Shown: piece after piece, positions 15,060-24,396 of the stretch | How the letters are laid out: every line of letters starts with the position of its first letter | Position numbering within the stretch: position 1 is the stretch's first letter | NCBI RefSeq assembly: GCF_963667045.1 | Contig: NZ_OY762934.1 | Coordinates: forward strand, 1-64,000 | Length of the DNA stretch: 64,000 nucleotides | From: an uncultured Cohaesibacter sp. | GTDB taxonomy: Bacteria; Pseudomonadota; Alphaproteobacteria; Rhizobiales; Cohaesibacteraceae | Reading direction: 5' to 3' | Position numbers and translations under genes: made by a program | Notes under the pieces: model-generated | Databases searched by the model: none | The model's input: only the letters and a program-made list of their open reading frames with translations | What the model was told of the DNA's origin: nothing

Positions 15060-18000
15060 TTGACTGATCGCTTGGAGACGCCGCCTGAACAAGAGCCTCC
15101 TTCCACGCAGGACATGGCGGCACCCGATCTGTCTTCCACGCCTCCTGCCGTTATCAAGAAACCGTCAAGAGCAAAGCGGCGCATCGTGATCGCCTTGATC
15201 GGGTTGGTGGTGATCATTGCCCTGCTTCTGGGGGGATTGGCGCTGCGCCTCTATTATGCGCCGCTCTCGATCAGCGGACTGCGTGACCAGGTGGAGGATC
15301 TTGTTACGGTCAATCTGCCCCCCGGTCAGGACCTGCAGATCGAGGACGTGATGATCGGGCTTTCCGAGAACGGAAGGCTGTCGTTGCAACTCAGTCATGT
15401 GACGCTGTCCGAGGGCGAAGAGGAGCTGCTTTCTGCCCCCAAGATCGATCTTGAGCTTGATCTTCTTGCGCTGATGCAACGGCAGATTCGCGCCAAGAGC
15501 ATCATTATTCTGAGCATGTCCGTGAAGGTCTGGCGTGATCAGACCGGACGATTGCTGATCGCCGGTCAGGATCCGAGTGTGCTAAGCAGCAAGGCTGTTC
15601 CAGAGACGCGCCTTTATGATCCAAATGAGCCACAGTTCGTATCGGCCATCAATGCCATGCGCCGGGCTCTCAAGCCGCTGGCCGACGAGGATCTGGATCG
15701 ACGTCCGCCGCAGATCCTGATCCGCAACACGGAAATTGCCTTCCATGACGATGTGCTGAACAAGCAAAAGATCTACAGGAATGTGGCCTTTGCCTATAAT
15801 CCTCTGGGAGAGCAAGACAGCCTCTGGCGCATCGATTTTGCCTATGATGGGCGTCATGGCCGCATTCACTCGGCGATGGGGGAAACGCCTCTGACATCGT
15901 CCGACGCCAATGGTAGCGGGCGCTCGGTCCAACTGGTTTTCGAGAATATTTCGCTTCCGGATCTTTTGCCGCGCTTTTCCGACGAAACCGTCAATTTCAA
16001 TTTCAGCTCCGCCTTTGCCGGGCGGGCGCAACTGGATTTCAACGACAAGGATGCGCTCTCCGGCATGAAGATGATATTCAATGTCGGTGAGGGGCTGCTG
16101 GAATTCGGCGAGAAGGATGAGGCCTATCTCAACAGTGCCATGTTGCGGTTTGATTGGGTGCCGGAAAAGCGGATGCTGCGTTTGTCAGATAGCCATGTGC
16201 TGTTTGGTGAGACCGGAGGGGGATTTAGGGGTGTCATAGTCTGGCCTGAGACCGTGGATGGCAACATCCAGGTGCAGGTGGAGGCTGACAACATAAAACT
16301 TGCCGCACGGGACAATCCTCACCCGAGCCGTATGTTGCAGCAGATCCTGCTGCTTGCCCATATCGAGCGCAAGAGCGGCGTCGCCACGGTCGATGACTTC
16401 CGCATGGTAGCTGAAGAAGGCAGCGTGCATGGTAACGGCACGATTTCTCAGGTCGATGGCGAGGTTGCTCTCAACATGGGCTTTGATATTTCCGCGATGC
16501 CTTACGATCTGTTGCTGCACATGTGGCCGGTAAATATCGCCAATGGCGCGCGCAAGTGGCTGCTGAACCATCTTCAGGGTGGGCGCACCACCGGTGGCCG
16601 GTTTGATCTCGCCCTGACCGAAAGCATGTTGGCGCGCAATGAAGAGGGCCGTCTTGTGCTGCCTGACGACTCCGTCAAGGGATCGTTCGGTTATGAAGAT
16701 GTCAGCCTGAAGGAATTCGGCGACCTGCCGTCCAGCAACCAGCTGTCGGGCAAGGGAACCGTGACGGGCCGCACATTCCAGACCTCGATTGACGCGGGGC
16801 GGTTTGTGACCAAAAGCGGTTTGTTCTTCCCTGTCAGCAACGGGCGATTCGAGATTCCCGACCATTCCCAGAAGCCGGCTACCGGTATAGTTACACTGGA
16901 AGGCGAAGGCAGTGCGGTAGCGTTTGGTGAAATCATCGATAGCGAACCGCTCAACACCCTCAAGAAGGAAAAGCAGAAGGCTTCGGATCTGAGCGGAACC
17001 GCGAGCGCCAAGGTGCGCCTGAGTTTCCCCTTCATTGATCCCCTGACGCTGGATGACGTGCATTATGATGCGCAGATCTCCCTCAAGGATGTGGCGAGCA
17101 AGGTACCCTTGCGCGGGCATGAGGTGTCTGGTGCAGACGTGGTCATCAATACCGATGGTGATCGCATGGACATCAAGGGACTGGCGACCATTGACGGGAT
17201 CAGTGCGGCGCTGAATCTGACTTCGTCGAACGACAGCAAGGTCGTGACGGCCTCAAGCTTTGATCTGCTGCTGACCGACGCCGACAGGAAGCGGCTGGGG
17301 CTTGGGCTCGGTGAGTGGTTGAGGGGAGCGGTTTCTGTCCGTGCCACGCAGAGCAGCGATACGCCAAAGGTGACAAAGGTGGAAGCGGATCTGACCAAGG
17401 CCGAGCTGGATCTCGGCGAGCTGGGCTGGAGCAAGAAACCGAACGTCCGGGGCGCGGCAAAGTTTGAGCTCATAGACCGCGGTGATCATTTCGAGGTCAA
17501 GGATCTGGCTGTTTCTGGAGATGGCTTTGAAGCCGAGGGATCGGTCGCGATCAGCAAGGACGATGGCCTGCAAGCCCTCAAGCTTTCCCGTCTGGAACTC
17601 AGTCGCGGTGACCGGCTGGCGCTGGATGTGACCCGCAATGGGCAGGGGCCTTATCGTATTGCCGTCTCTGGCGACCTGCTCGATTTGCGCGGCAAGCTGA
17701 TGGGCAGTCCGTTCATTTCAAAAGAAAAGAAGGACGAATCCAAGGAAAGCGTCATTCTCAATGCGAAGATCAAGAGGGTGATCGGCTTGTCCGGTCAGGC
17801 TATCTCGGGGTTTAGCGCAAGCGCGGAAATCGCCAGCGGGCAAATCAGGCAGGTCGATGTGCGCGGCGTTCTCAATGGAACGAGCACGGTTGAGGTGACT
17901 ACCACGAAGGAGAAATATCCGACCCTGCATATCGAGACGCTCGATGCCGGGGCGCTGTTCCGCTTTCTTGGGGTGGTGGATCGGGTTGTCGGTGGTCAGC

Positions 18001-18470
18001 TTGCGCTGTCGGTTGCGCTGCAAAAGGGCATCGACACGATTGCCGGGTCGCTGTTCCTCAAGGATTTCAAGATCAGCGGTCAGGTGGAAAAGCGCCAGTC
18101 GTCCAAGTCTTCGACGCAGAATGTCGACAGCGGGTTTGATTCTTTCTCCGTACAATATAAGGGTGAGAATGGTCTGTTTGACATCAGCCGCGGCATCCTC
18201 AAGGGGCCGGTGCTGGGGGCGACAGTGGACGGGGCCATCGACATGAGGTCGCGCAACCTCAATGTTTCCGGGACCTATATTCCCGCCTACAAGGTCAATA
18301 ATATCTTTAGCCGCCTGCCGGTGATCGGACGGGCGCTTGGCAACCGCAAGAACGAGGGGCTGTTGGGCATCACCTATGTGGTGAAGGGGAACATGGCCAA
18401 CCCGACACTGATCGTCAATCCGGCCTCGCTGCTGGCGCCGGGCGTGTTCCGCAAGATCTTCGAGTTTTGA
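15060..18470 (+). CDS. AsmA/YhdP-like (DUF3971) inner-membrane-anchored envelope protein
   Basis: The 1136-residue protein has a cytoplasmic N-terminus, one membrane segment at about residues 41-65 (I-V-I-A-L-I-G-L-V-V-I-I-A-L-L) and a very long periplasmic repeat-rich beta region, ending in an AsmA-like domain (I-D-M-R-S-R-N-L-N-V-S-G-T, then P-V-I-G-R-A-L-G). This is the layout of YhdP/TamB/AsmA-type proteins, thought to bridge the envelope and move phospholipids to the outer membrane. The start is TTG at 15060 with AGGGAGG about 9 bases upstream. A three-codon frame (ATG at 15052) ends in a TGA that overlaps the TTG, which suggests translational coupling. It is divergent from the broken bcp gene. 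Confidence 0.82.
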   Translation: MTDRLETPPEQEPPSTQDMAAPDLSSTPPAVIKKPSRAKRRIVIALIGLVVIIALLLGGLALRLYYAPLSISGLRDQVEDLVTVNLPPGQDLQIEDVMIGLSENGRLSLQLSHVTLSEGEEELLSAPKIDLELDLLALMQRQIRAKSIIILSMSVKVWRDQTGRLLIAGQDPSVLSSKAVPETRLYDPNEPQFVSAINAMRRALKPLADEDLDRRPPQILIRNTEIAFHDDVLNKQKIYRNVAFAYNPLGEQDSLWRIDFAYDGRHGRIHSAMGETPLTSSDANGSGRSVQLVFENISLPDLLPRFSDETVNFNFSSAFAGRAQLDFNDKDALSGMKMIFNVGEGLLEFGEKDEAYLNSAMLRFDWVPEKRMLRLSDSHVLFGETGGGFRGVIVWPETVDGNIQVQVEADNIKLAARDNPHPSRMLQQILLLAHIERKSGVATVDDFRMVAEEGSVHGNGTISQVDGEVALNMGFDISAMPYDLLLHMWPVNIANGARKWLLNHLQGGRTTGGRFDLALTESMLARNEEGRLVLPDDSVKGSFGYEDVSLKEFGDLPSSNQLSGKGTVTGRTFQTSIDAGRFVTKSGLFFPVSNGRFEIPDHSQKPATGIVTLEGEGSAVAFGEIIDSEPLNTLKKEKQKASDLSGTASAKVRLSFPFIDPLTLDDVHYDAQISLKDVASKVPLRGHEVSGADVVINTDGDRMDIKGLATIDGISAALNLTSSNDSKVVTASSFDLLLTDADRKRLGLGLGEWLRGAVSVRATQSSDTPKVTKVEADLTKAELDLGELGWSKKPNVRGAAKFELIDRGDHFEVKDLAVSGDGFEAEGSVAISKDDGLQALKLSRLELSRGDRLALDVTRNGQGPYRIAVSGDLLDLRGKLMGSPFISKEKKDESKESVILNAKIKRVIGLSGQAISGFSASAEIASGQIRQVDVRGVLNGTSTVEVTTTKEKYPTLHIETLDAGALFRFLGVVDRVVGGQLALSVALQKGIDTIAGSLFLKDFKISGQVEKRQSSKSSTQNVDSGFDSFSVQYKGENGLFDISRGILKGPVLGATVDGAIDMRSRNLNVSGTYIPAYKVNNIFSRLPVIGRALGNRKNEGLLGITYVVKGNMANPTLIVNPASLLAPGVFRKIFEF

Positions 18471-18526
18471 TGCTCCTTCTTACAGGGAGAGAACCTGCTC
18501 CACTGTCGCTGTCATTGTGAAGCAAA

Positions 18527-18550
18527 AAAGGCTCCCCTAGGGGAGCCTTT
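18527..18550. terminator. Bidirectional terminator between the AsmA-like gene and tyrS
   Basis: A perfect 24-base palindrome (aaaggctcccct / aggggagccttt) has A-rich sequence on one side and T-rich on the other, so it can end transcription from both convergent genes. Confidence 0.85.
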
Positions 18551-18623
18551 CTCATGTCCGGTTCTTGCTAAGTTTGCTTGTTTCGGGAGCCTTGCCTGCG
18601 GCCGGTGGCTCGGGTTGGCGCGC

Positions 18624-19880
18624 TCAGGAGAGCTTCAGCAGAACGTGTTTCTTCTTGCCCATGGAAAGCTTGATGACGCCGTCTTCATTGAGATGGGCCT
18701 TCGTCAGCTCTAGGCTGTCGTCGGTCACGGTATCGTCATTGAGCTTCAGGGCGCCGCCCTTGATGGAGCGGCGGGCTTCGCCGTTGGATTTGGCAAGGCC
18801 GGCATTGACGAAGGCAGCCAGAATGCCGATGCCGGCTTCAAGCTCGCTCGAAGAGACTTCGATGGTGGGCAGGTTGGCTTCCGCTGCCTGACCGGCCTCA
18901 AAGGTCTTGAAGGCGGTTTCGGCGGCGTTGTCGGCTTCCACGCGGGTATGGATCAGCGCAGTTGCTTCGGTTGCCAGAATCTTTTTGGCTTCGTTCAGTT
19001 CGTTGCCCTGCAGAGCTTCCAGACGGCGGATTTCGTCCATCGACAGGGTGGTGTAGAGCTTGAGGAAGCGACCGACGTCGGCGTCGGAAACATTGCGCCA
19101 GAACTGCCAGTAGTCATAGGGGCTGTACATGTCGCCGCGCAGCCAGATGGCGCCGGAGACGGACTTGCCCATCTTGGAGCCGTCGGACTTGGTGATCAGC
19201 GGCACGGTGAGGGCAAAGCATTCGGCGTTGTTGATGCGGCGGCACAGATCGATACCCGAGACGATGTTGCCCCACTGGTCGGACCCGCCCATCTGCAGGC
19301 GGCAGCCATAAAGCTTGTTGAGCTGGGTGTAGTCATAGGCCTGCAGGAGCATGTAGTTGAATTCGAGGAAGCTCAGGGCCTGTTCGCGTTCAAGGCGCAG
19401 ACGGACGGAATCGCGAGCCAGCATCTGGTTGACCGAAACGCGGGAACCGATGTCGCGCAGGAATTCGACATAGTTGAGTTCGAGCAACCAGCGGGCATTG
19501 TCTTCCTGAATGGCGTCGGTCGGGCCGTCGCCGAAGTCGAGCAATTTGGAGAAAATCTCGCGGATGCTTTCCTTGTTGGACTGGATCTTTTCCGGGGTCA
19601 GGAGCTGGCGGGATTCGTCACGGCCGGACGGATCGCCGACCATGGTGGTGCCGCCGCCCATCAGGGCGATCGGGCGATGGCCGGTTTTCTGCATCCAGTG
19701 CAGGATCATCATCGAGACGAGGTTGCCCACATGGACAGACGGAGCCGTGCAGTCGTAGCCCACATAAGCAGTTACCGTCTCCGAGCTAAAGAGTTTGTCC
19801 AACCCTTCCGGGTCTGAGCACTGATGAATGAAGCCGCGCTCACTCAAAGTGTGTAGAAATTCGGATTTGAAGGCGGTCAT
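18624..19880 (-). CDS. tyrS: Tyrosyl-tRNA synthetase
   Basis: The 418-residue class I aminoacyl-tRNA synthetase charges tRNA-Tyr. The ATP-binding HIGH-type motif is H-V-G-N in A-P-S-V-H-V-G-N near residue 50, tyrosine-binding residues lie in Y-V-G-Y-D near 38, and the KMSKS-type loop is K-M-G-K-S near residue 235. An S4-like RNA-binding domain follows near residues 350-415 ([20 protein letters not shown]). The length is normal for TyrS. It is divergent from anmK and ends at the shared palindromic terminator. Confidence 0.97.
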   Translation of the reverse strand: MTAFKSEFLHTLSERGFIHQCSDPEGLDKLFSSETVTAYVGYDCTAPSVHVGNLVSMMILHWMQKTGHRPIALMGGGTTMVGDPSGRDESRQLLTPEKIQSNKESIREIFSKLLDFGDGPTDAIQEDNARWLLELNYVEFLRDIGSRVSVNQMLARDSVRLRLEREQALSFLEFNYMLLQAYDYTQLNKLYGCRLQMGGSDQWGNIVSGIDLCRRINNAECFALTVPLITKSDGSKMGKSVSGAIWLRGDMYSPYDYWQFWRNVSDADVGRFLKLYTTLSMDEIRRLEALQGNELNEAKKILATEATALIHTRVEADNAAETAFKTFEAGQAAEANLPTIEVSSSELEAGIGILAAFVNAGLAKSNGEARRSIKGGALKLNDDTVTDDSLELTKAHLNEDGVIKLSMGKKKHVLLKLS

Positions 19881-20032
19881 GCCGCTTTTCTCCTTAAAGA
19901 TACGGTTGTTACTGCTAGTCTGGCCAGATGTCTTTGGTGTCGGGCAACACCGGACAGGACGGCCTTTCGGGGAGTTGGTCTAGCAAAGTTATTGGAAAAG
20001 ATCACTAGCAAGATTGGGAGACGGGGACAAAA

Positions 20033-21172
20033 ATGGCAAAAAATGAAGAAAAACTGTCGCTTGCCATCGGGTTGATGAGCGGGACGTCCTGCGATGGCGT
20101 CGACGTTGCGCTGATCGAGACCGATGGAGAGGGACAGCTCAGGTCCCTTGCCTCGGCCTTCAGGCCCTATGAGCCTGCTGAGCAGGCTTTATTGCGCCGA
20201 GCGATCGATGATGCGCAGGGGATGAAGGACAGGACAGCCCGTCCCGGTTGTCTTGTCGAGGCGGAAGCGTTGATCACCCGGGCGCATATCGAGGCGGTCG
20301 GCCGGTTGATGTCGCAGGATTCAGTACGCGGGTTGCGGCCGGATGTCATCGGCTTTCACGGACAGACCGTCTGGCACAATCCTGCGGCGGGCGTCACGGT
20401 TCAGATCGGCAATGGTCAGGTGCTGGCCAATGCCTGCAAGGTGCCGGTGGTGCATGATTTCCGGGCGGCTGACGTGGCCGCAGGCGGACAGGGCGCACCG
20501 CTTGTGCCGATCTATCACAAGGCGCTTCAGGCTTCGAGTGTCATTCCGCTGCAACAACCATTGGCGATCATCAATATCGGTGGTGTCGCCAACATCACCT
20601 GGATCGGTAAGGACGGCACACTAACGGCCTTTGACAGCGGGCCGGGCAATGCTCTGATCAACGACTGGGTCTTCAGGAAGGACGATCTTGCGATGGATGA
20701 GGGGGGCGCGATTGCTGCGCGTGGGTCAGTTGACTTTCTTGCTCTCATCACGCTGATGGGCAACCCCTATTTTCGCAAGGCGGCGCCGAAATCACTTGAC
20801 CGCAATGCGTTTGATATCGCGCCGATCGAGGCGCTGTCGCTGGAGAATGGCGCAGCGACACTGACGGCCTTCACGGTCGAGACCATCTGTCTTGGACTGG
20901 AGCATATGGAGATCCAGGAAGGCGAAGCCGCAAAGATGGTTGTGGTCTGTGGTGGCGGACAGCATAATGATTACATGATGGCACAGCTTGGGGAGGCTCT
21001 GGACAGTCCCGTCATGCAGGCTGATGCCCTCGGATGGAATGGAGATACAATGGAGGCAGAAGCGTTTGGCTATCTGGCCGTCCGGTCTCTGCGGAAACTG
21101 CCACTTACATTCCCGCGCACGACCGGTGTGAAGGCCCCGTTATCGGGAGGGGTCTTGTCATTGCCGGTGTAA
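20033..21172 (+). CDS. anmK: Anhydro-N-acetylmuramic acid kinase
   Basis: The 379-residue enzyme phosphorylates and opens 1,6-anhydro-MurNAc released from the cell wall, giving MurNAc-6-phosphate for peptidoglycan recycling in the cytoplasm. Diagnostic motifs are G-L-M-S-G-T-S-C-D-G-V-D at residues 13-24, G-F-H-G-Q-T-V near 108, N-I-G-G-V-A-N-I-T near 181, D-S-G-P-G-N near 201 and V-C-G-G-G-Q-H-N near 304. A GGGAGACGGGG ribosome binding region precedes the ATG. The head-to-head arrangement with tyrS is, from memory, common in Rhizobiales. Confidence 0.96.
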   Translation: MAKNEEKLSLAIGLMSGTSCDGVDVALIETDGEGQLRSLASAFRPYEPAEQALLRRAIDDAQGMKDRTARPGCLVEAEALITRAHIEAVGRLMSQDSVRGLRPDVIGFHGQTVWHNPAAGVTVQIGNGQVLANACKVPVVHDFRAADVAAGGQGAPLVPIYHKALQASSVIPLQQPLAIINIGGVANITWIGKDGTLTAFDSGPGNALINDWVFRKDDLAMDEGGAIAARGSVDFLALITLMGNPYFRKAAPKSLDRNAFDIAPIEALSLENGAATLTAFTVETICLGLEHMEIQEGEAAKMVVVCGGGQHNDYMMAQLGEALDSPVMQADALGWNGDTMEAEAFGYLAVRSLRKLPLTFPRTTGVKAPLSGGVLSLPV

Positions 21173-21214
21173 TGGTCGACACTTGATATAAACACAACAA
21201 GAAGAGGGGAATTC

Positions 21215-21820
21215 ATGGTCAGTGTTCCAAGTAACAGAGGTTATGAGGTAACTGCCGGCAGTTTGGCAAAGCGCTATGACGGTTATGACATAGAAGAGAC
21301 GCATGGCTGGTTTCTACATATGTTGCCAGAGCCGCCGCTAACGGTTCTGGATGTCGGGGCCGGGTCCGGCAGGGACGGGCTGCACTATGCGTCCTTGGGT
21401 TATCAAGTGACGGCGGTGGAACCGACCGATGCCTTCCGGAACATTGCGCAGGCCAAGGAAGGGGCAGAGGCCATTGAATGGCTGGAGGATACCCTGCCTG
21501 AACTGGCATCTCTTGGCGATCGTGCGTTTGACATTGTGACGCTGATCGCGGTCTGGATGCATCTCGACCTTGATGAACGGGTGCTGGGCATGGAGCGACT
21601 CTGCGCGCTACTCAATCCAGGTGGCTTCATGGCCATGACCGTGCGCCACGGGGAAGCGCCGGAAGGTCGGTTGATGTTCGAGGTGACCGCTGAGGAGATC
21701 ATCGAGGCGGCCAGAACTCTCGGGCTGACGCTGGTCAGCCACGCCATCGTCGAATCAACTCAGCCTCTCAACAAGGCCAAGGGCATTACCTGGAGCCGCT
21801 TTGCCTTCAGGAAGGGCTAG
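21215..21820 (+). CDS. Class I SAM-dependent methyltransferase
   Basis: The 201-residue protein has a Rossmann methyltransferase core: V-L-D-V-G-A-G-S-G-R-D (motif I, near residue 42), V-T-A-V-E-P-T-D (motif II, near 63), F-D-I-V-T-L-I-A-V-W (motif IV, near 104) and L-L-N-P-G-G-F (near 129). The substrate is not evident; the size and motifs suit a small-molecule methyltransferase of the tellurite-resistance/UbiE-like class. AGAGGGG precedes the start. It lies 42 bases after anmK, probably co-transcribed with it, and is followed by a strong terminator. Confidence 0.85.
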   Translation: MVSVPSNRGYEVTAGSLAKRYDGYDIEETHGWFLHMLPEPPLTVLDVGAGSGRDGLHYASLGYQVTAVEPTDAFRNIAQAKEGAEAIEWLEDTLPELASLGDRAFDIVTLIAVWMHLDLDERVLGMERLCALLNPGGFMAMTVRHGEAPEGRLMFEVTAEEIIEAARTLGLTLVSHAIVESTQPLNKAKGITWSRFAFRKG

Positions 21821-21844
21821 CAAGAGTTCCGGACGAGCGCAAAA

Positions 21845-21873
21845 AAAAAGGCCGCTGATGAAGCGGCCTTTTT
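21845..21873. terminator. Terminator after the methyltransferase
   Basis: The 12-base arms aaaaaggccgct and agcggccttttt surround a 5-base loop. T and A tracts on either side make it functional for the convergent hydrolase gene as well. Confidence 0.88.
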
Positions 21874-21894
21874 GTTTGTTCGCTGAAGAAGATG

Positions 21895-22593
21895 CTACGC
21901 GGTAGCGTCAGCATGATCGCCCTTTTCTGCGATGTCTTCCAACTGCGACGGATCAAAGCCGATCCGCTTGTCCAGATAGTTGGCGCAGACGTTGATCAGC
22001 TGATCGGTCTCTTCCTTGAAGAAGTGGTTGGCGCCGGGGATGATTTCCTGATCAATGACAATGCCCTTTTGGGTCTTGAGCTTGTCAACGAGGGCCTGAA
22101 CATCCTTGTGCGGAACCACCTTGTCCATGCCGCCGTGGGTGATGAGACCCGAGGACGGGCAGGGGGCAAGGAAGGAGAAGTCATAAAGGTTTGCCGGTGG
22201 AGCAATGGAGATGAACCCCTCCACTTCCGGCCGTCGCATCAAAAGCTGCATCCCGATCCAGGCACCAAAGGAGAAGCCTGCGATCCAGACGCCGGGCGCT
22301 TCGGAATGGAAGGTCTGTACCCAGTCCAGAGCGGCCGCTGCATCAGACAATTCACCGACACCATGGTCAAAGGTGCCCTGTGATCGGCCGACGCCACGGA
22401 AGTTGAAGCGAAGCACGGTAAACCCGCGGCGGGCGAACATGTAATAGAGATGATAGATGATCTCGTTGTTCATGGTGCCGCCAAACCGCGGATGCGGATG
22501 GAGAATAAGTGCAATTGGAGCCTTGCGGTTTCTGGAGGGATGCAGCCGTCCTTCCAGGCGCCCGGCAGGGCCATTAAAGATCACCTCTGGCAT
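21895..22593 (-). CDS. Alpha/beta hydrolase (YcjY/DUF-like dienelactone-hydrolase type)
   Basis: The 232-residue cytoplasmic protein carries the conserved N-terminal pattern of this small hydrolase family: L-I-L-H-P-H-P near residue 30, G-T-M-N-N-E-I-I near 40, F-N-F-R-G-V-G-R-S near 65 and the nucleophile elbow-like G-F-S-F-G-A-W near 99. D-K-V-V and the catalytic His in G-A-N-H-F-F near residue 203 complete the set. The nucleophile Ser is in G-F-S-F-G. The substrate is unknown. It is convergent with the methyltransferase gene, and AGGA precedes the ATG. Confidence 0.88.
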   Translation of the reverse strand: MPEVIFNGPAGRLEGRLHPSRNRKAPIALILHPHPRFGGTMNNEIIYHLYYMFARRGFTVLRFNFRGVGRSQGTFDHGVGELSDAAAALDWVQTFHSEAPGVWIAGFSFGAWIGMQLLMRRPEVEGFISIAPPANLYDFSFLAPCPSSGLITHGGMDKVVPHKDVQALVDKLKTQKGIVIDQEIIPGANHFFKEETDQLINVCANYLDKRIGFDPSQLEDIAEKGDHADATA

Positions 22594-22957
22594 TGGTTGC
22601 CCGGTCCTCTTTCATATTGGTTCATTATGGGGATCTCGCGGCTTCAGTGTGAAGCTCATCAAACTAATATGTGTACATTTGCGCATCCCGCAAGAGGATG
22701 GGATCATGAAACTTGACTAATTGATGCAAGTTTTATAAATCTGTTTTTAGAATAGTTCAAAACTGAAGGTGCTACGATCCATTTGATTGCCCTTCATAGC
22801 ACAGATGAATGGTTGAATTTCAAGCTTTTTTGCATCGGCTGGACGAAATAACTTTTCGAGGCGGCTTAATTTTCTCTGGCGCCGTGGTAAATGGATAGAG
22901 CAAGGCCCCGGAGTTGTTCCGCAGGGCAGTTTACAAGGGCACTGACAAGGAAACGTG
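22594..22957 (+). promoter_or_regulatory. Upstream region of the suf cluster
   Basis: No gene is seen in these 364 bases. In many alphaproteobacteria an iscR/rirA-type regulator gene precedes the cluster; none is here. Two inverted repeats are candidate operators: aacttg...caagtt at 22710-22732 (11-base spacer) and ttgaa-t-ttcaa near 22813. I cannot assign either to a known iron regulator with confidence. Confidence 0.35.
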
Positions 22958-24145
22958 ATGCAGCGCGCCTATCTAGATCATAATGCAACGTCGCCTTTGC
23001 GGCCGGAAGTCCGGGACGCGATTGTTGCTGCCTGGGACCTTATCGGCAATGCCTCTTCGGTTCACAAGGAAGGGCGCGATGCGCGGGCTGTTGTCGAGCG
23101 GGCAAGGCAGCAGGTCGCCGAATTGGTCGGTGGCGCGACGCGGCAGGTGATCTTCACGTCCGGTGCAAGCGAAGCGAACATGCTGGCCCTGTCGCCGAAC
23201 ATGAAGGTCGCGTATCAGCCAGACAGTGCTTCTCATCTCTATGTGAGCGCCATTGAGCATCCTTCTGTGCTGTCTGGCGGGCGGTTTGCGCCTGAAGACC
23301 GCACGGAAGTTCCAGTGCTTGCCAACGGCGTGGTTGACCTTGATGCGCTGCGGCGTCTGCTGGAAGCGCATGATCAAAATGCTGGCCGACCGATGATTGC
23401 CGTCATGGCGGTGAACAGCGAAACCGGCGTCATTCAGCCGATGGAAGAGATTGGGGCGCTGGCCAGGGCGTGCAACGCCTATTTTCATCTCGATGCCGTA
23501 CAGGCCGCCGGGCGTATTCCACTCGATATCCGGGCGATTGGCTGCACCAGCCTGTCGCTCTCGGCTCACAAGCTCGGTGGCCCCAAGGGTGTTGGCGCTC
23601 TGGTCATGGCTGATGAGGGAACCGAGCCGGAGCCGCTGATCACGGGCGGGCCACAGGAGAATCGGTTGCGCGCCGGTACGGAGAATGTTGCGGGCATCGT
23701 CGGGTTCGGTGTCGCTTGCCAGATGGTGCGCGAGGCACTTGCGACAGGCGAGGTCATGAACGGGCTTGCCAGGATGCGGGATGCCTTTGAAGTGCGGTTG
23801 CGGCAGATGGCGCCGGATGTGGTCATCTTCGGAGAAGATGCTCGACGGGTTGGCAATGGCTGCCAGTTCGCCATTCCGGGCCTCAAGGGCGAAACAACGC
23901 TGATCCGGCTGGATCTGGCCGGGATTGCTGTCAGCTCGGGGTCGGCCTGCTCTTCGGGCAAGATATCCGCCTCCCATGTGCTTCTTGCCATGGGATATGA
24001 GTCGTCTCTGGCGGCCTGTGCCATTCGCATGAGCCTTGGCTGGAGCAGTAAAGAGACCGAAATACATGCACTTATCGGTGCTCTTGAACAAATATGCGTC
24101 AAAAACTCAAAAAATAGTTTGAGAGGCATTGAGAAGGCGTCATGA
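22958..24145 (+). CDS. Cysteine desulfurase, NifS/IscS type
   Basis: The 395-residue PLP enzyme removes sulfur from cysteine for Fe-S cluster assembly. It begins A-Y-L-D-H-N-A-T-S-P-L; the PLP-lysine segment is S-L-S-A-H-K-L-G-G-P-K-G-V-G near residue 205. The catalytic cysteine sits in S-S-G-S-A-C-S-S-G-K near residue 330, the long-loop arrangement of group I (NifS/IscS) enzymes. The start is ATG 22958; a GTG three bases upstream is also in frame. It is the first gene of the suf cluster and complements the group II SufS encoded downstream. A 250-base gap with hairpins separates it from sufB. Confidence 0.93.
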   Translation: MQRAYLDHNATSPLRPEVRDAIVAAWDLIGNASSVHKEGRDARAVVERARQQVAELVGGATRQVIFTSGASEANMLALSPNMKVAYQPDSASHLYVSAIEHPSVLSGGRFAPEDRTEVPVLANGVVDLDALRRLLEAHDQNAGRPMIAVMAVNSETGVIQPMEEIGALARACNAYFHLDAVQAAGRIPLDIRAIGCTSLSLSAHKLGGPKGVGALVMADEGTEPEPLITGGPQENRLRAGTENVAGIVGFGVACQMVREALATGEVMNGLARMRDAFEVRLRQMAPDVVIFGEDARRVGNGCQFAIPGLKGETTLIRLDLAGIAVSSGSACSSGKISASHVLLAMGYESSLAACAIRMSLGWSSKETEIHALIGALEQICVKNSKNSLRGIEKAS

Positions 24146-24396
24146 GCGCGCTTATATAGAGTTTACGGTTTGAAGTTTCTGCCCTCATGCGATGAGGCAG
24201 TGTTTTAAGCGGGTGTGCTGCGGGTTTGAGCCTGTTGCATCAAGGCAAAATGAGATGAGCTAAAATCTGCGATCGGGCATCTCACGTCGCTTTTGCTTTG
24301 CCAACAGATCGGTGTTGGATCCACGATAATGCAGGAAACTGGGCGGGCAGCCCTATGACCGGCGGTCTTTGAAACCGCGCTAGCATGGAGTAGCAA
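24146..24396 (+). promoter_or_regulatory. Long leader before sufB with hairpins
   Basis: No gene is visible. A stem at about 24179-24200 pairs ctgcc(c)tcat with atgaggcag, and a second pairs gagatg near 24250 with catctc near 24279. The gap suggests a separate promoter or RNA-level control of sufB relative to the upstream desulfurase gene. Confidence 0.35.

Noticed and set aside
16185-17120. 311-codon antisense frame within the AsmA/YhdP-like gene
   Set aside because: Long antisense frames are expected in G+C-rich genes. It has no start signal and no domain.
22973-24091. 372-codon antisense frame within the NifS-like gene
   Set aside because: The sense strand encodes an unmistakable cysteine desulfurase; this is its mirror.
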